Source of the DNA: Rhodococcus qingshengii JCM 15477
GTDB taxonomy: Bacteria; Actinomycetota; Actinomycetes; Mycobacteriales; Mycobacteriaceae
Direction of reading: 5' to 3'
Assembly (NCBI RefSeq): GCF_023221595.1
Contig: NZ_CP096563.1
Location: 518,501-582,500, forward strand
DNA length: 64,000 bases
Below, one piece after another: positions 17,074 to 25,798 of the stretch. The position numbers were made by a program, and so were the translations under genes. Positions within the stretch are counted from its first letter, which is position 1, and every line of letters starts with the position of its first letter. A model generated the notes under the pieces. It was not told the DNA's origin and made no database searches. It was given only the letters and a program-made list of their open reading frames with translations.

Positions 17074-17591
17074 CCACGATTCCTCCCGTCATCGACTTCA
17101 AGAAGTGGATCGACGACAACCGCCACCTCCTGCAGCCGCCCGTCAACAATCAGACGATGGCGCTCGGAGACGATTTCATCGTGCAGGTCGTCGGCGGCCC
17201 CAACCAGCGGACCGACTACCACCTCGATCCGTACGAGGAGTGGTTCTACCAGCTCGAAGGCGACATCCACGTCAATGTCATGACCGAAGACGGTCCTCAG
17301 CGCGTCGACATTCGCGAGGGTGAAACTTGGTTGCTGCCAGGAGACATTCCGCATTCGCCGCAGCGTCCCACCGCGGGCTCGATCGGCCTGGTCATCGAAC
17401 GCGTCCGCAAGGAAGGCACGCTCGAGAAGTTCCAGTGGTACTGCCTCGAATGTGATCACAAGATTCACGAGGTCGAACTTCAGGTGCGCGACATCGTGGC
17501 CGACCTTCCGCCGGTGTTCGTCAAGTTCTACGAGAGCGAAGAAGCCCGCACGTGTGACAAGTGCGGCACGCTCCATCCCGGCAAGGGCTGA
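17070..17591 (+). CDS. nbaC: 3-hydroxyanthranilate 3,4-dioxygenase
   Basis: A 173-residue cupin that opens the ring of 3-hydroxyanthranilate between C3 and C4 using Fe(II) and O2. All diagnostic residues sit at the family positions: substrate arginines R47 and R99, iron ligands H51, E57 and H95, and the rubredoxin-like iron site C125, C128, C162, C165. The product is 2-amino-3-carboxymuconate 6-semialdehyde, the substrate of the next gene. Length equals that of bacterial homologues. This is the gene that identifies the pathway. Confidence 0.95.
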   Translation: MTTIPPVIDFKKWIDDNRHLLQPPVNNQTMALGDDFIVQVVGGPNQRTDYHLDPYEEWFYQLEGDIHVNVMTEDGPQRVDIREGETWLLPGDIPHSPQRPTAGSIGLVIERVRKEGTLEKFQWYCLECDHKIHEVELQVRDIVADLPPVFVKFYESEEARTCDKCGTLHPGKG

Positions 17592-17594
17592 GCT

Positions 17595-18590
17595 ATGAGC
17601 AACCTGATCGACATCCACACCCACTACGTGCCCAACGGGTGGCCGGATCTGACCGAAGACGCGGGGCCGCAAGCGCCGTGGCTGAAGGTCGAGTCGGAAA
17701 CCGAAGCAATGATCATGATGGGCACCAAGGAGTTCCGTCGCATCCAGTCCGATGCCTGGGACGCCGAGGTGCGGCTTCGGGACATGGATGCCGACGGAGT
17801 GCAGACTCAGGTCGTCTCACCTACTCCGGCGTTCTTCAACTATGGCCGGAGCGGTGAGCAGGCAAGTCGCATTGCACGGATCTTCAACGACCTCGCACTC
17901 GAGATCGTGGAGCCGGCGAAGGATCGGTTGATTCCGTTCTGCCAGGTGCCTCTGCAAGACACCGACGCAGCGTGCCGTGAGTTGGAGCGGTGCATCGCGA
18001 ACGGGCACCGCGGTGTCGAGATCGGCAATCATGTCGGCGATCTGGACCTCGACAGCGAGGGCGTGGTGACGTTCCTGCAGCACTGCGCGTCGCTGGACGT
18101 GCCGGTATTCGTGCACCCGTGGGACATGGCCAACTCTCCGCGCCTCGATCGCTGGATGGCGCAGTGGCTCACTGCGATGCCGGCCGAAACGCACCTGTCG
18201 ATACTCGCACTGATTCTCGGTGGGGTGTTCGACAAGATCGACGATCGTCTCAAGATCGGATTTGCGCACGGTGGTGGATCTTTCGCGTTCTGGTTGGGCC
18301 GGATGGAAAACGCCTGGCACGGCCGCAACGACATTATCGGTACGTCGCAGTTCCCGCCTTCGCACTACCTGGGAAGGTTCTACGTGGATTCCGTCGTCTT
18401 CGACGAGCGTGCGCTGCGACTGTTGGTGGACACGGTGGGGGTGGACCGTGTGATGGTGGGTAGTGATTACCCGTACCCCTTGGGGGAGCGTCCGGTCGGT
18501 GAGGTGGTTCGCAAGAGTGAGTTCTTGGACGATACTGCGCGCCAACTGATTTCGCGGGGGAATGCCGAACGTTTCCTGGGTCTCGTCTGA
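17595..18590 (+). CDS. nbaD: 2-amino-3-carboxymuconate-6-semialdehyde decarboxylase (ACMSD)
   Basis: 331 residues of the amidohydrolase superfamily, ACMSD branch. Zinc ligands are H8 and H10 (IDIHTH), H174 (VFVHPWDM) and D291 (GSDYPYP), with H225 (FAHGGG) as catalytic residue. It removes the 3-carboxyl group to give 2-aminomuconate 6-semialdehyde for the dehydrogenase at 14333. It starts four bases after the dioxygenase stop with no terminator, so it is the last enzyme of the five-gene run. Confidence 0.92.
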   Translation: MSNLIDIHTHYVPNGWPDLTEDAGPQAPWLKVESETEAMIMMGTKEFRRIQSDAWDAEVRLRDMDADGVQTQVVSPTPAFFNYGRSGEQASRIARIFNDLALEIVEPAKDRLIPFCQVPLQDTDAACRELERCIANGHRGVEIGNHVGDLDLDSEGVVTFLQHCASLDVPVFVHPWDMANSPRLDRWMAQWLTAMPAETHLSILALILGGVFDKIDDRLKIGFAHGGGSFAFWLGRMENAWHGRNDIIGTSQFPPSHYLGRFYVDSVVFDERALRLLVDTVGVDRVMVGSDYPYPLGERPVGEVVRKSEFLDDTARQLISRGNAERFLGLV

Positions 18591-18774
18591 GGCCCCGGCT
18601 ATACCTTTTCCGGTATGGCGGACGGTGAATTCGGCATTTGTGAGTCATGTCTCGAGCGAGCACAATTCCAAACACAACGATCGACGACGCTCGTGATACC
18701 GACAATCCCGAAGACGGGGTCGGTGACTACAGACTTCATCGTCCGCCTGCCCCATCCAATCGATAGGTTCCGCG

Positions 18775-20133
18775 ATGTCAGACAAGATATCCAACAGCAC
18801 TACGAGCGACGGAAAGCCGTTGCCGGAGAAAGCGGCCCGTAGCCGAGTTGCCATGGCAACCCTGGCCGGCACAACTCTCGAATGGTACGACTTCTTCCTC
18901 TACGGCACAGCCGCCGCGTTGATCTTCAACAAACAATTCTTCCCGAGCCTGAGCCCCACGGCCGGCACGCTGGCTGCCTTCAGCACCTTCGCCGTCGGGT
19001 TCATTGCACGGCCGGTGGGTGGACTCGTGTTCGGGCACTTCGGTGACCGGATCGGGCGCAAGGCCACGCTCGTGGTCTCATTGGTGATGATGGGCATCGG
19101 GTCCACACTCATCGGCCTCATCCCGAACTACGACTCCATCGGTTTCTGGGCGCCCGTCCTCCTGGTGGCGATGCGCGTCGTTCAGGGCATCGGTCTGGGC
19201 GGTGAAGGCGCCGGCGCGACACTCATGTCGATGGAGCACGCGCCGGCGGGGCAGAAGAATCTCTATGCAGGTTTCCCTCAGATGGGCACACCCGCCGGAC
19301 TGGTTCTCGCCAACGGCATCTTCCTGACGACCAACGCCGTGATGTCGGACTCGGCATTCGCTTCGTGGGGTTGGCGAATCCCGTTCCTGCTCAGCTTCGT
19401 TCTGGTGGCGATCGGTCTGGTGATTCGCCTGCGCGTCACCGAGTCGCCGTCATTCGCCGGGATCATGGAGAAGGGCGAAATAGTCCGCTTCCCGCTGCGT
19501 GAGTCGCTCAAGGTCGGCTTCCCCCGTTTGTCTCTCACGCTTGCCGCGTGCTTGGCGAACTCCGCCGTGGCGTACGCCTTCATGGTGTTCACCCTGTCGT
19601 ACGGAACTCAACATCTGGGCTACGACAAGCAATTCCTGGTGCTCAGCGTGACCGCGGCAGCAGTCCTGTGGTTCCTTTCCATCCCGTTCTGGACAAAGAT
19701 CGCCGACAAGTACGGGCGTCGGCACATGTTCATCGGCGGATCAGCTGCAATCCTGTTGTGGTGCATCGTGTTCTTCCCGCTCCTCAACACCGAGAACAAA
19801 ATGGTCGCCGTCATCGCGTTCCTGGGCATGGGCCTGATCGTTCCGGTCACACATTGTGTCCAGGGCAGCATCATCGCCGATACCTTCCCGGCCAAGGTCC
19901 GCTATTCCGGCTCGTCTCTGATCCTCCAGAGCGGTGCAATTCTCGGCGGTGGACTGGCACCGATGATCGCCACGGCTCTGCTCGACGCCACCGGATCTTC
20001 GGTCGGTGTGACCTGGTATCTCGCCGGGGTGTGCACGATCAGCCTGGTCGGCGCCATCGCACTGTTCAAGATTGTCCCCGATTCGTCGCGGGGCTTGGAG
20101 CACGAGGAGATTCGCGTCTCCGAAAACGCCTGA
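18775..20133 (+). CDS. MHS-family metabolite:proton symporter
   Basis: 452 residues, 12 predicted helices, with the MHS signatures TTLEWYDFFLYGTAAAL near residue 33 and GHFGDRIGRKATL near 85. Such carriers import organic acids (shikimate, alpha-ketoglutarate, aromatic acids) with protons. Placement 184 bp behind the 3-hydroxyanthranilate genes suggests uptake of that substrate or a precursor, which is inference. The gap upstream has no gene; it holds a small hairpin (ATACC/GGTAT near 18600). A strong terminator follows. Confidence 0.85.
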   Translation: MSDKISNSTTSDGKPLPEKAARSRVAMATLAGTTLEWYDFFLYGTAAALIFNKQFFPSLSPTAGTLAAFSTFAVGFIARPVGGLVFGHFGDRIGRKATLVVSLVMMGIGSTLIGLIPNYDSIGFWAPVLLVAMRVVQGIGLGGEGAGATLMSMEHAPAGQKNLYAGFPQMGTPAGLVLANGIFLTTNAVMSDSAFASWGWRIPFLLSFVLVAIGLVIRLRVTESPSFAGIMEKGEIVRFPLRESLKVGFPRLSLTLAACLANSAVAYAFMVFTLSYGTQHLGYDKQFLVLSVTAAAVLWFLSIPFWTKIADKYGRRHMFIGGSAAILLWCIVFFPLLNTENKMVAVIAFLGMGLIVPVTHCVQGSIIADTFPAKVRYSGSSLILQSGAILGGGLAPMIATALLDATGSSVGVTWYLAGVCTISLVGAIALFKIVPDSSRGLEHEEIRVSENA

Positions 20134-20150
20134 GTCCTGGTTGATCCGAC

Positions 20151-20184
20151 ATCGGCCCGTTCCCTCTGGAGGGAACGGGCCGAT
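20151..20184. terminator. Bidirectional terminator between MHS transporter and LysR gene
   Basis: ATCGGCCCGTTCCCT (20151-20165) and AGGGAACGGGCCGAT (20170-20184) form a perfect 15-bp stem with a 4-base loop between convergent genes. The tail is not U-rich. Confidence 0.8.
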
Positions 20185-20191
20185 CGGCGTT

Positions 20192-21118
20192 TCACGGTCG
20201 CATGAGCTCAGCTGCAAAGGACTCCAGCGTCGCGATCAGGGCCTGCGCGGACGGACTCGACGTGCGAGTCGCCGACGAGGTGATGCCGACGCTGTGCCCG
20301 ATCGGATCGAGTGTGATGGACAGGGTGGTCAAGCGCGCATCGTCGCGGGGGATGAGGCTCGGTAGTACCGCGATCATGTCGGTCTCGACCAGTAGCTGAC
20401 GCACGGTGAGGAAAGAGGTTGCCTCGACCCGATTTTCGGGCAACGGCAAGCCGTTCCGGGCGAAGAACTCCTCGAGTTCGCGTCGGAGCACTGTCTCGAC
20501 CCCGGGAAGGATCCAGGGGAAGCCGCGTAGTTCTTCGAGTTGGACGTCCTCGCGGTGAGCGAGCGGGTGATCTACGCGGGTGACGAGTTCGACGGATTCG
20601 GCGTAGAGGTTCCGTCTTGTCGCGGTGTCATCGGTAGGTGAGGTGAGCCGGCCGACGATCAGGTCGATTCGGCCCGCTTCCAGATCGGTGAGCAACTGCT
20701 CTGGCGTACCTTCGCGCACGACGACGGTGAGCAACGGGTGGTGAACCTTCAGGCGCGCGATAGCGCCGGGAAGCAGCACGTTGGATCCGGCGAGATGTGT
20801 TCCCACGATGACGGTTCCGCGATTGGCGTCGGCAAGTTCGACGACGTGTCGCCCGGCTTCGGTCAGCTGCGCGATCACGGCCCGTGCATGAGTTGTGAAG
20901 GCCTCGCCGAAAATGGTCGGGGTGATGCCGCGTGGGCCGCGGTCGAAGAGCGAGACGCCGAGAATGGACTCGATGTCGTGCAGACTCCGAGTCGCGACAG
21001 GTTGCGTGATGTGAAGTGCGGCAGCGGCGCCGACCACACTGCCCTGACGGCTCAATGCGTCGACGAGCAGGAGATGGCGGAGTTTGAGTCGCCCGTCGAG
21101 GAGCTTGGGCATGTCCAT
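20192..21118 (-). CDS. LysR-family regulator
   Basis: 308 residues. The N-terminal winged helix-turn-helix is LLLVDALSRQGSVVGAAAAL followed by HITQPVATRSLHDIE, and the body is a LysR ligand-binding domain (IVGRLTSPTDD, GFPWILPG). The N-terminus (RLKLRHL) resembles the PcaQ/GbpR subgroup that senses aromatic-acid intermediates. ATG 21118 has AGGA eight bases upstream. It is the most plausible activator of the 3-hydroxyanthranilate genes, although it lies downstream of them on the opposite strand. Confidence 0.83.
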   Translation of the reverse strand: MDMPKLLDGRLKLRHLLLVDALSRQGSVVGAAAALHITQPVATRSLHDIESILGVSLFDRGPRGITPTIFGEAFTTHARAVIAQLTEAGRHVVELADANRGTVIVGTHLAGSNVLLPGAIARLKVHHPLLTVVVREGTPEQLLTDLEAGRIDLIVGRLTSPTDDTATRRNLYAESVELVTRVDHPLAHREDVQLEELRGFPWILPGVETVLRRELEEFFARNGLPLPENRVEATSFLTVRQLLVETDMIAVLPSLIPRDDARLTTLSITLDPIGHSVGITSSATRTSSPSAQALIATLESFAAELMRP

Positions 21119-21168
21119 GGAGCAATCCTAGACGGGATTTCTCCGGGTGGGTAGGCGCCCGAAGTTGC

Positions 21169-22461
21169 TCAGGAGAAGGTGATTCCGATCGATTGGGACG
21201 AGGTGTACTTCTTCCAGGTTTCGCTGCTGTCCGGACTTCCCGTGTGCGCAAACGACGTCCAGTGCCGGCGTATCCGACGGCCCAGTGCGTCGATGCTCTG
21301 CCAGTCGCTGCTGCCCAGCATCGGTGAGCCCTGCCAGGACTGCTCGGTTCCCAACACGAAGGGTAGTTCTATGCAGTGAGTTGCTCCGAAGACGTCGTCC
21401 GTCGGTGCCCAGTCGAAGCGGTACGTGTACACCGACGCGCCGGCCGCTGTGAAGGTCTCGGCCAGCTCCATTGCCGGTTCGGCAAACATGTTCTGTGTCA
21501 GTGCCTTTTCGGCGACGTGTTCGGGATCGGGTACTCCCGCTACGTCGCGCACGAAAGCAGATCCCTCGTCTCGGGTGTATCCCACGATGACGTCAGGCGC
21601 TGTTTCGAAAGTTCGGATCACCGGTTCCAGTTCGGAGATCGGCGCGAAGGGCGGTTGCACGACATTGGGGGACCGCCGGCTGAACTCGACAGCCGTGCCG
21701 CGGAATGCGTCGAGAATGTGGAAGAGCGGCGCGGTCCGAGGATCTCCGTCGAGCAGTCGGGCAAACGTCTCCCCGTTCTCGATCGCGGCAGCCTGCGTGA
21801 AGTTGAGGTCCGGCCGTGGGGTGCTCTGCAGAATTGCTCGATGGAACAGGGTTCGAGAGTTGTTACTGCTCAACAGATTCACAATGGAATGAGCGCCGGC
21901 CGACTGACCGAATACGGTGACCGAGTCTGGGTCGCCGCCGAATGCCTCGATGTTCTCGCGCACCCACTCGAGCGCCGCGATCTGATCGTGTACCCCGAGA
22001 TTGCCTTCGCTGACGCCGTCGAGGAGGAGGTATCCGAGCACGCCGACGCGATAGTTGACCGACACCACGACGACGTCGCCCTCGGCTGACAAAGCGCCGC
22101 CGTCGTACCAGGGGAGTGAGCCGCCGCCACTGGAGTACCCGCCACCGTGAAGCCACACCATCACCGGGCGATGACCGGTCAGCGACGGGGTTGTGACGGT
22201 GACGGTGAAGCTGTCCTCGCTGTGCTCCGGTTCGGGGAGCGGTGGCCCCATGATGCGTTCGAGTCGTGAAGGTGGTTGGGGGAAGACCGTTCCAAGCGCT
22301 GTGGCGTCGAAGACGTCGGAGAACGGTTCCACCGGTCGAGGCTTCTCGAAGCGCGGTGCGCTGGCGTAGGGGATCGCACCGAAGTAGTAGGAACCGTCAC
22401 GCTTTCGGCCGCGGACCTTCCCCGAAGGGGTGGATGCGATCACCGTCTCGAACGAGGGCAT
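21169..22461 (-). CDS. Type-B carboxylesterase
   Basis: 430 residues of the carboxylesterase/lipase alpha-beta hydrolase group. The oxyanion hole is WLHGGGY near 104-109, the nucleophile S187 in FGQSAGAH, the acidic residue lies in GYTRDEGSAF and the histidine in ATHCIELPFVLG. No signal peptide, so it is cytoplasmic. ATG 22461 (AAAGGA upstream) is preferred over an ATG 19 codons earlier. Type-B family members hydrolyse xenobiotic esters or carbamates; the substrate here is unknown and a link to the aromatic genes is only positional. Confidence 0.85.
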   Translation of the reverse strand: MPSFETVIASTPSGKVRGRKRDGSYYFGAIPYASAPRFEKPRPVEPFSDVFDATALGTVFPQPPSRLERIMGPPLPEPEHSEDSFTVTVTTPSLTGHRPVMVWLHGGGYSSGGGSLPWYDGGALSAEGDVVVVSVNYRVGVLGYLLLDGVSEGNLGVHDQIAALEWVRENIEAFGGDPDSVTVFGQSAGAHSIVNLLSSNNSRTLFHRAILQSTPRPDLNFTQAAAIENGETFARLLDGDPRTAPLFHILDAFRGTAVEFSRRSPNVVQPPFAPISELEPVIRTFETAPDVIVGYTRDEGSAFVRDVAGVPDPEHVAEKALTQNMFAEPAMELAETFTAAGASVYTYRFDWAPTDDVFGATHCIELPFVLGTEQSWQGSPMLGSSDWQSIDALGRRIRRHWTSFAHTGSPDSSETWKKYTSSQSIGITFS

Positions 22462-22546
22462 GGGTTCCTTTCTTCTTGTGCATGCTTTTTCGAGCATGCC
22501 AGGTGGATGCCGCGGCACAAATGCCTTTGTGGTCGTGCGGTATGCG

Positions 22547-23107
22547 TTACGGCGTGAGTGCCTGTACCAGTCGATCTTCGAGTCGCGTCGTCACTCGGCT
22601 GTATACGGAACCGTCGTCCAGTGCCCGGGACATCACGATCGCCCCTTGGATCCCGGCCACGGCTTCTTCGGCGAGTCCGATGGAATCTTCGGCACCGACG
22701 AGTGCCGCCTCGAGAGCCGCTGTCCATTCGTCGAAGTATGTTCGGACCCTGGCGCCGAAGCGGTTTCGCTCTTCACCGAGTGCAAATGCGCCGAACAGGC
22801 AAATGCGTTGCCCTGACCGAAAGTAGTCGCCCGCGGTAGCGAACATGCTCTGGATGCGCTGCCTCGGTGGAACCGATTCTGCTCGAAGAGGTTCGAAGAC
22901 TTCGGCGCGAAACCATCTGTCGACCTCGTCGAGCACCGCCTCGGCCATCTCTTCCTTCCCGCGCGGAAAGAAGTTGTAGAGACTGCCTTTGCCCAAACCG
23001 GTGTGTTCGGTGATCACGGCCAGGCTTGCTCCGTCGAACCCGTAGGTTCGAAATACGTTCGCGAGAGCGGGAATCGTGTCCGAGCGTTCAGCTACCTGTC
23101 TGGCCAT
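22547..23107 (-). CDS. TetR-family repressor
   Basis: 186 residues with the TetR DNA-binding domain: LANVFRTYGFDGASLAVITEH, TGLGKGSLYNFFPRGKEE. The C-terminal part (YFRSGQRICLFGAFALGEER) places it near the AcrR/YcdC-like group. It follows the NTF2-like gene by 15 bp on the same strand, and the two are probably co-transcribed from the operator-bearing promoter at 23616. The ligand is unknown. Confidence 0.85.
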   Translation of the reverse strand: MARQVAERSDTIPALANVFRTYGFDGASLAVITEHTGLGKGSLYNFFPRGKEEMAEAVLDEVDRWFRAEVFEPLRAESVPPRQRIQSMFATAGDYFRSGQRICLFGAFALGEERNRFGARVRTYFDEWTAALEAALVGAEDSIGLAEEAVAGIQGAIVMSRALDDGSVYSRVTTRLEDRLVQALTP

Positions 23108-23122
23108 GGATTCATCCTTTCA

Positions 23123-23593
23123 TCACAGACCCAACTCGCTCAGGCCCGGATGATCGTGCGGGCGTGGTCCGGTCGGATCCCAGAAGAACTTTCGCTCGGA
23201 CTCCTCGATGGGAACGTCGTTGATGCTGGCATGACGGTGGTGCATGAGTCCGTCGGCGTCGAATTCCCAGTTCTCGTTGCCGTAGGAGCGGAACCACTGC
23301 CCGTCGTGATCGTGCCACTCGTACGCGAATCGCACTGCGATGCGGTCGTCGCTGTGTGCCCACAACTCTTTGATCAACCGGTAGTCCAGTTCGCGGGTCC
23401 ACTTCTCGGTCAGAAGTTCGACGATCTCGGATCGGCCGGTGACGAACGTCGACCGATTACGCCACCAACTGTCCGGCGTGTAGGCCAGTGACACCTTGTG
23501 CGGGTCGCGGGAGTTCCATCCGTCCTCGGCGAGGCGGACCTTCTGGACGGCAGTTTCGTGAGTGAAGGGCGGAATCGGTGCTCGGACGGTCAT
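23123..23593 (-). CDS. NTF2-like protein (DUF1348 / SnoaL-type)
   Basis: 156 residues, the length of the DUF1348 nuclear-transport-factor-2-like family. Conserved blocks are [46 protein letters not shown] and [24 protein letters not shown]. The fold forms a cone-shaped pocket used by small isomerases and hydrolases, but this subgroup has no assigned reaction. It is the first gene of the TetR-regulated pair; its ATG is 23 bp from the operator. Confidence 0.83.
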   Translation of the reverse strand: MTVRAPIPPFTHETAVQKVRLAEDGWNSRDPHKVSLAYTPDSWWRNRSTFVTGRSEIVELLTEKWTRELDYRLIKELWAHSDDRIAVRFAYEWHDHDGQWFRSYGNENWEFDADGLMHHRHASINDVPIEESERKFFWDPTGPRPHDHPGLSELGL

Positions 23594-23615
23594 TGCGGGG
23601 CCTCTCGATCAGATA

Positions 23616-23650
23616 TGTACCTATCGGTACAGACTTTACCGATAGGTACA
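23616..23650. promoter_or_regulatory. TetR operator, 14-bp perfect inverted repeat
   Basis: TGTACCTATCGGTA (23616-23629) and TACCGATAGGTACA (23637-23650) are exact reverse complements with a 7-bp spacer. It lies immediately upstream of the NTF2-like gene and the TetR gene behind it. Such symmetry next to a TetR gene strongly suggests autoregulation. Confidence 0.85.
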
Positions 23651-23669
23651 ACAAGAGTCCAGTGAACGA

Positions 23670-23705
23670 CTTCGGCCGCCCCCCACCGAAGCGGGAGCGG
23701 CCGAA
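23670..23705 (-). terminator. Terminator after crp
   Basis: CTTCGGCCGC (23670-23679) pairs with GCGGCCGAAAG (23696-23706). It sits 3' of the leftward crp gene. Confidence 0.6.
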
Positions 23706-23723
23706 AGAGTCGAACCGGAAGAG

Positions 23724-24398
23724 CTAGCGCGCGCGACGAGCGAGGCGCTCGGAATCCGAGATCAGGACGCTCTTGCCTTCGAGGCGAAGCCATCCGCGGT
23801 GTGCGAAATCAGCGAGCGCCTTGTTGACGGTCTCGCGGGAAGCGCCGACGAGCTGGGCGATCTCTTCCTGCGTGAGGTCGTGAGTGACGCGCAGGGCGCC
23901 ACCTTCCTGAGTGCCGAAGCGCTGCGCGAGCTGCAGGAGCGCCTTGGCGACACGGCCGGGAACGTCCGTGAAGATCAGGTCGGCCAGGGTGTTGTTGGTA
24001 CGACGCAGACGGCGGGCGAGAACGCGCAGAAGCTGCTCGGCGATCTCGGGGCGCTGCTGGATCCATGCCTTGAGAGCGTCGCGGTCCATGCTCACGGCGC
24101 GAACCTCGGTGACGGTCGTAGCCGTCGAGGTGCGGGGGCCGGGGTCGAAGATGGACAGTTCGCCGAACATGTCGGACGGGCCCATGATCGTCAGCAGGTT
24201 CTCGCGACCGTCGGGTGAGCGTCGACCGATCTTCACCTTGCCGGACACGATGATGTACAGGCGGTCACCGGGTTCACCTTCGTTGAAGATGACATGTCCA
24301 CGGGGGAAGTCGACGGGCTGCAGCTGCTTTGTCAGCGCCGCTACCGCTGAGGGCTCGACTCCTTGGAAGATGCCGGCTCTTGCCAGGACGTCGTCCAC
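23724..24398 (-). CDS. crp: cAMP receptor protein, CRP/GlxR-type global regulator
   Basis: 224 residues, the exact length of mycobacterial CRP and nearly identical by eye. The cyclic-nucleotide domain has the phosphate-binding cassette [17 protein letters not shown], and the winged helix is [23 protein letters not shown], which reads TGTGA-N6-TCACA sites. GTG 24398 with AAGGAG five bases upstream gives the conserved N-terminus [18 protein letters not shown]; upstream in-frame ATGs would add a non-conserved leader. GlxR/CRP controls carbon metabolism, respiration and resuscitation. A consensus site lies before acs in this window. Confidence 0.96.
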   Translation of the reverse strand: MDDVLARAGIFQGVEPSAVAALTKQLQPVDFPRGHVIFNEGEPGDRLYIIVSGKVKIGRRSPDGRENLLTIMGPSDMFGELSIFDPGPRTSTATTVTEVRAVSMDRDALKAWIQQRPEIAEQLLRVLARRLRRTNNTLADLIFTDVPGRVAKALLQLAQRFGTQEGGALRVTHDLTQEEIAQLVGASRETVNKALADFAHRGWLRLEGKSVLISDSERLARRAR

Positions 24399-24653
24399 GT
24401 GCGCTCCTTGTTGGGATTTGTTCGTTTGTGGTGTCATTTTTGCGCTATCTATCTTTGTACCCTCGCTGCGCACAAACCGTCGTACACAGGCTCAGCCCTC
24501 ATGAGTGAGACACTGTGTCCAATGCAATCTGTGTTCAATGCAACAGGTACGGCATCGAAGTCTACGTCCCGTTAGCTCGCGACGAGTGATTGATGCCACG
24601 TAAGAGCCGAAAATTCTTCCGGAATCTGCTGCGGTGACTACTTTGTATGGCCG

Positions 24654-24926
24654 TCAACTTGCCCGTTGTGTCCGGATTTCGCCCAGGCTGGCGCTCTCGG
24701 GAGCCTCCGACTGACGGCCCTTACGCTTCCGGTGGAAGCGGGCGAACGCATGGGGAAACCCATCGCTTGCCAGGCGGGCGACGTCGTCGTGACTTGCCTG
24801 GTCGAGGAAGTCTTCTACTTCATGCTCTTGGACCGAGAGCCGACGCAATCGCCCTTCGACTCGTTCCATCGCCAGGGCAAAGAGCATAAGCAGTAGCGGA
24901 AAGAGAATTACTGCGAGTCCTTGCAT
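24654..24926 (-). CDS. Small membrane protein (Rv3675-like), 90 aa
   Basis: From ATG 24926 the protein begins MQGLAVILFPLLLMLFALAM, one transmembrane helix, then ERVEGRLRRLSVQEHEVEDF and a basic tail (HRKRKGR). It lies between crp and nth with the same relative strands as Rv3675. There is no ribosome-binding site, so either the message is leaderless or a GTG further upstream is used. It may be cotranscribed with crp, 255 bp downstream; that gap holds no gene. Function unknown. Confidence 0.6.
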   Translation of the reverse strand: MQGLAVILFPLLLMLFALAMERVEGRLRRLSVQEHEVEDFLDQASHDDVARLASDGFPHAFARFHRKRKGRQSEAPESASLGEIRTQRAS

Positions 24927-25006
24927 AGGGGGAAGTAAACACGTCGAAGGTCTCAGAATCGACACGACGGAGTCTCCACTCATGTCGTATCCGTACAGTT
25001 GTCTGA

Positions 25007-25792
25007 GTGCAGACCACCCCGACAGGCAGTTCAGAGCAGCGGAAGAAACCGCGTTCGGGGGGTGCGCGGAAGGAAGAATCACACCTCGGATTGGTACGCC
25101 GGGCGCGTCGGATGAATCGTGAGCTCGCTGTGGCTTTCCCACACGTGTACTGCGAACTCGACTTCACGACTCCGTTGGAACTGGCAGTGGCGACAATCCT
25201 GTCGGCGCAATGCACCGACGTCCGCGTCAACATGGTCACGCCGGCACTCTTCGCCCGTTATCCCGACGCAAAGGCATACGCGGAAGCCGATCGGACCGAA
25301 CTCGAGGAGTACATCCGCTCCACCGGCTTCTACCGGAACAAGACGACGTCGCTGATCGGACTCGGTCAGGCGCTACTCGAACGCCACGACGGGCAGGTCC
25401 CGAACAAGCTCGAAGATCTGGTGAAACTCCCAGGCATCGGACGCAAGACCGCGAACGTCGTGCTGGGCAATGCCTTCGACATTCCGGGAATCACCGTCGA
25501 CACCCACTTCGGTCGGCTCGTGCGTCGGTGGAAGTGGACCGAGGAAGAAGATGCCGTCAAAGTGGAACACGCCGTCGGGGCACTGATCGAACGTAAGGAA
25601 TGGACTCTGCTCTCGCATCGCGTGATCTTTCACGGCCGACGGGTCTGCCACGCGCGCAAGCCCGCGTGCGGTGTGTGTGTTCTGGCCAAGGACTGCCCGT
25701 CGTACGGTCTCGGCCCGACCGACAAAACCGAGGCCGCGGCCCTGGTGAAAGGCCCCGAGACCGATCATCTGCTCGCCCTGGCAGGGTTGTGA
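25007..25792 (+). CDS. nth: Endonuclease III (DNA glycosylase / AP lyase)
   Basis: 261 residues. The helix-hairpin-helix [17 protein letters not shown] carries the catalytic lysine, followed by aspartate in VDTHFGR, and the 4Fe-4S loop [17 protein letters not shown] has the C-X6-C-X2-C-X5-C spacing. It removes oxidised pyrimidines and nicks abasic sites. The N-terminal 30 residues are variable and the GTG at 25007 is not certain; an in-frame ATG (RRMNREL) lies at 25112. It leads the nth-tlpA-nudix-marP run. Confidence 0.94.
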   Translation: MQTTPTGSSEQRKKPRSGGARKEESHLGLVRRARRMNRELAVAFPHVYCELDFTTPLELAVATILSAQCTDVRVNMVTPALFARYPDAKAYAEADRTELEEYIRSTGFYRNKTTSLIGLGQALLERHDGQVPNKLEDLVKLPGIGRKTANVVLGNAFDIPGITVDTHFGRLVRRWKWTEEEDAVKVEHAVGALIERKEWTLLSHRVIFHGRRVCHARKPACGVCVLAKDCPSYGLGPTDKTEAAALVKGPETDHLLALAGL

Positions 25793-25798
25793 TCGCCG

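Noticed and set aside
18615..18842. 75-codon plus-strand frame before the MHS transporter
   Set aside because: It overlaps the transporter start in another frame, has no ribosome-binding site and no recognisable protein features.
22486..22500. GCATGC...GCATGC inverted repeat between the TetR and esterase genes
   Set aside because: Six-base arms are short and self-complementary, so chance is a sufficient explanation.
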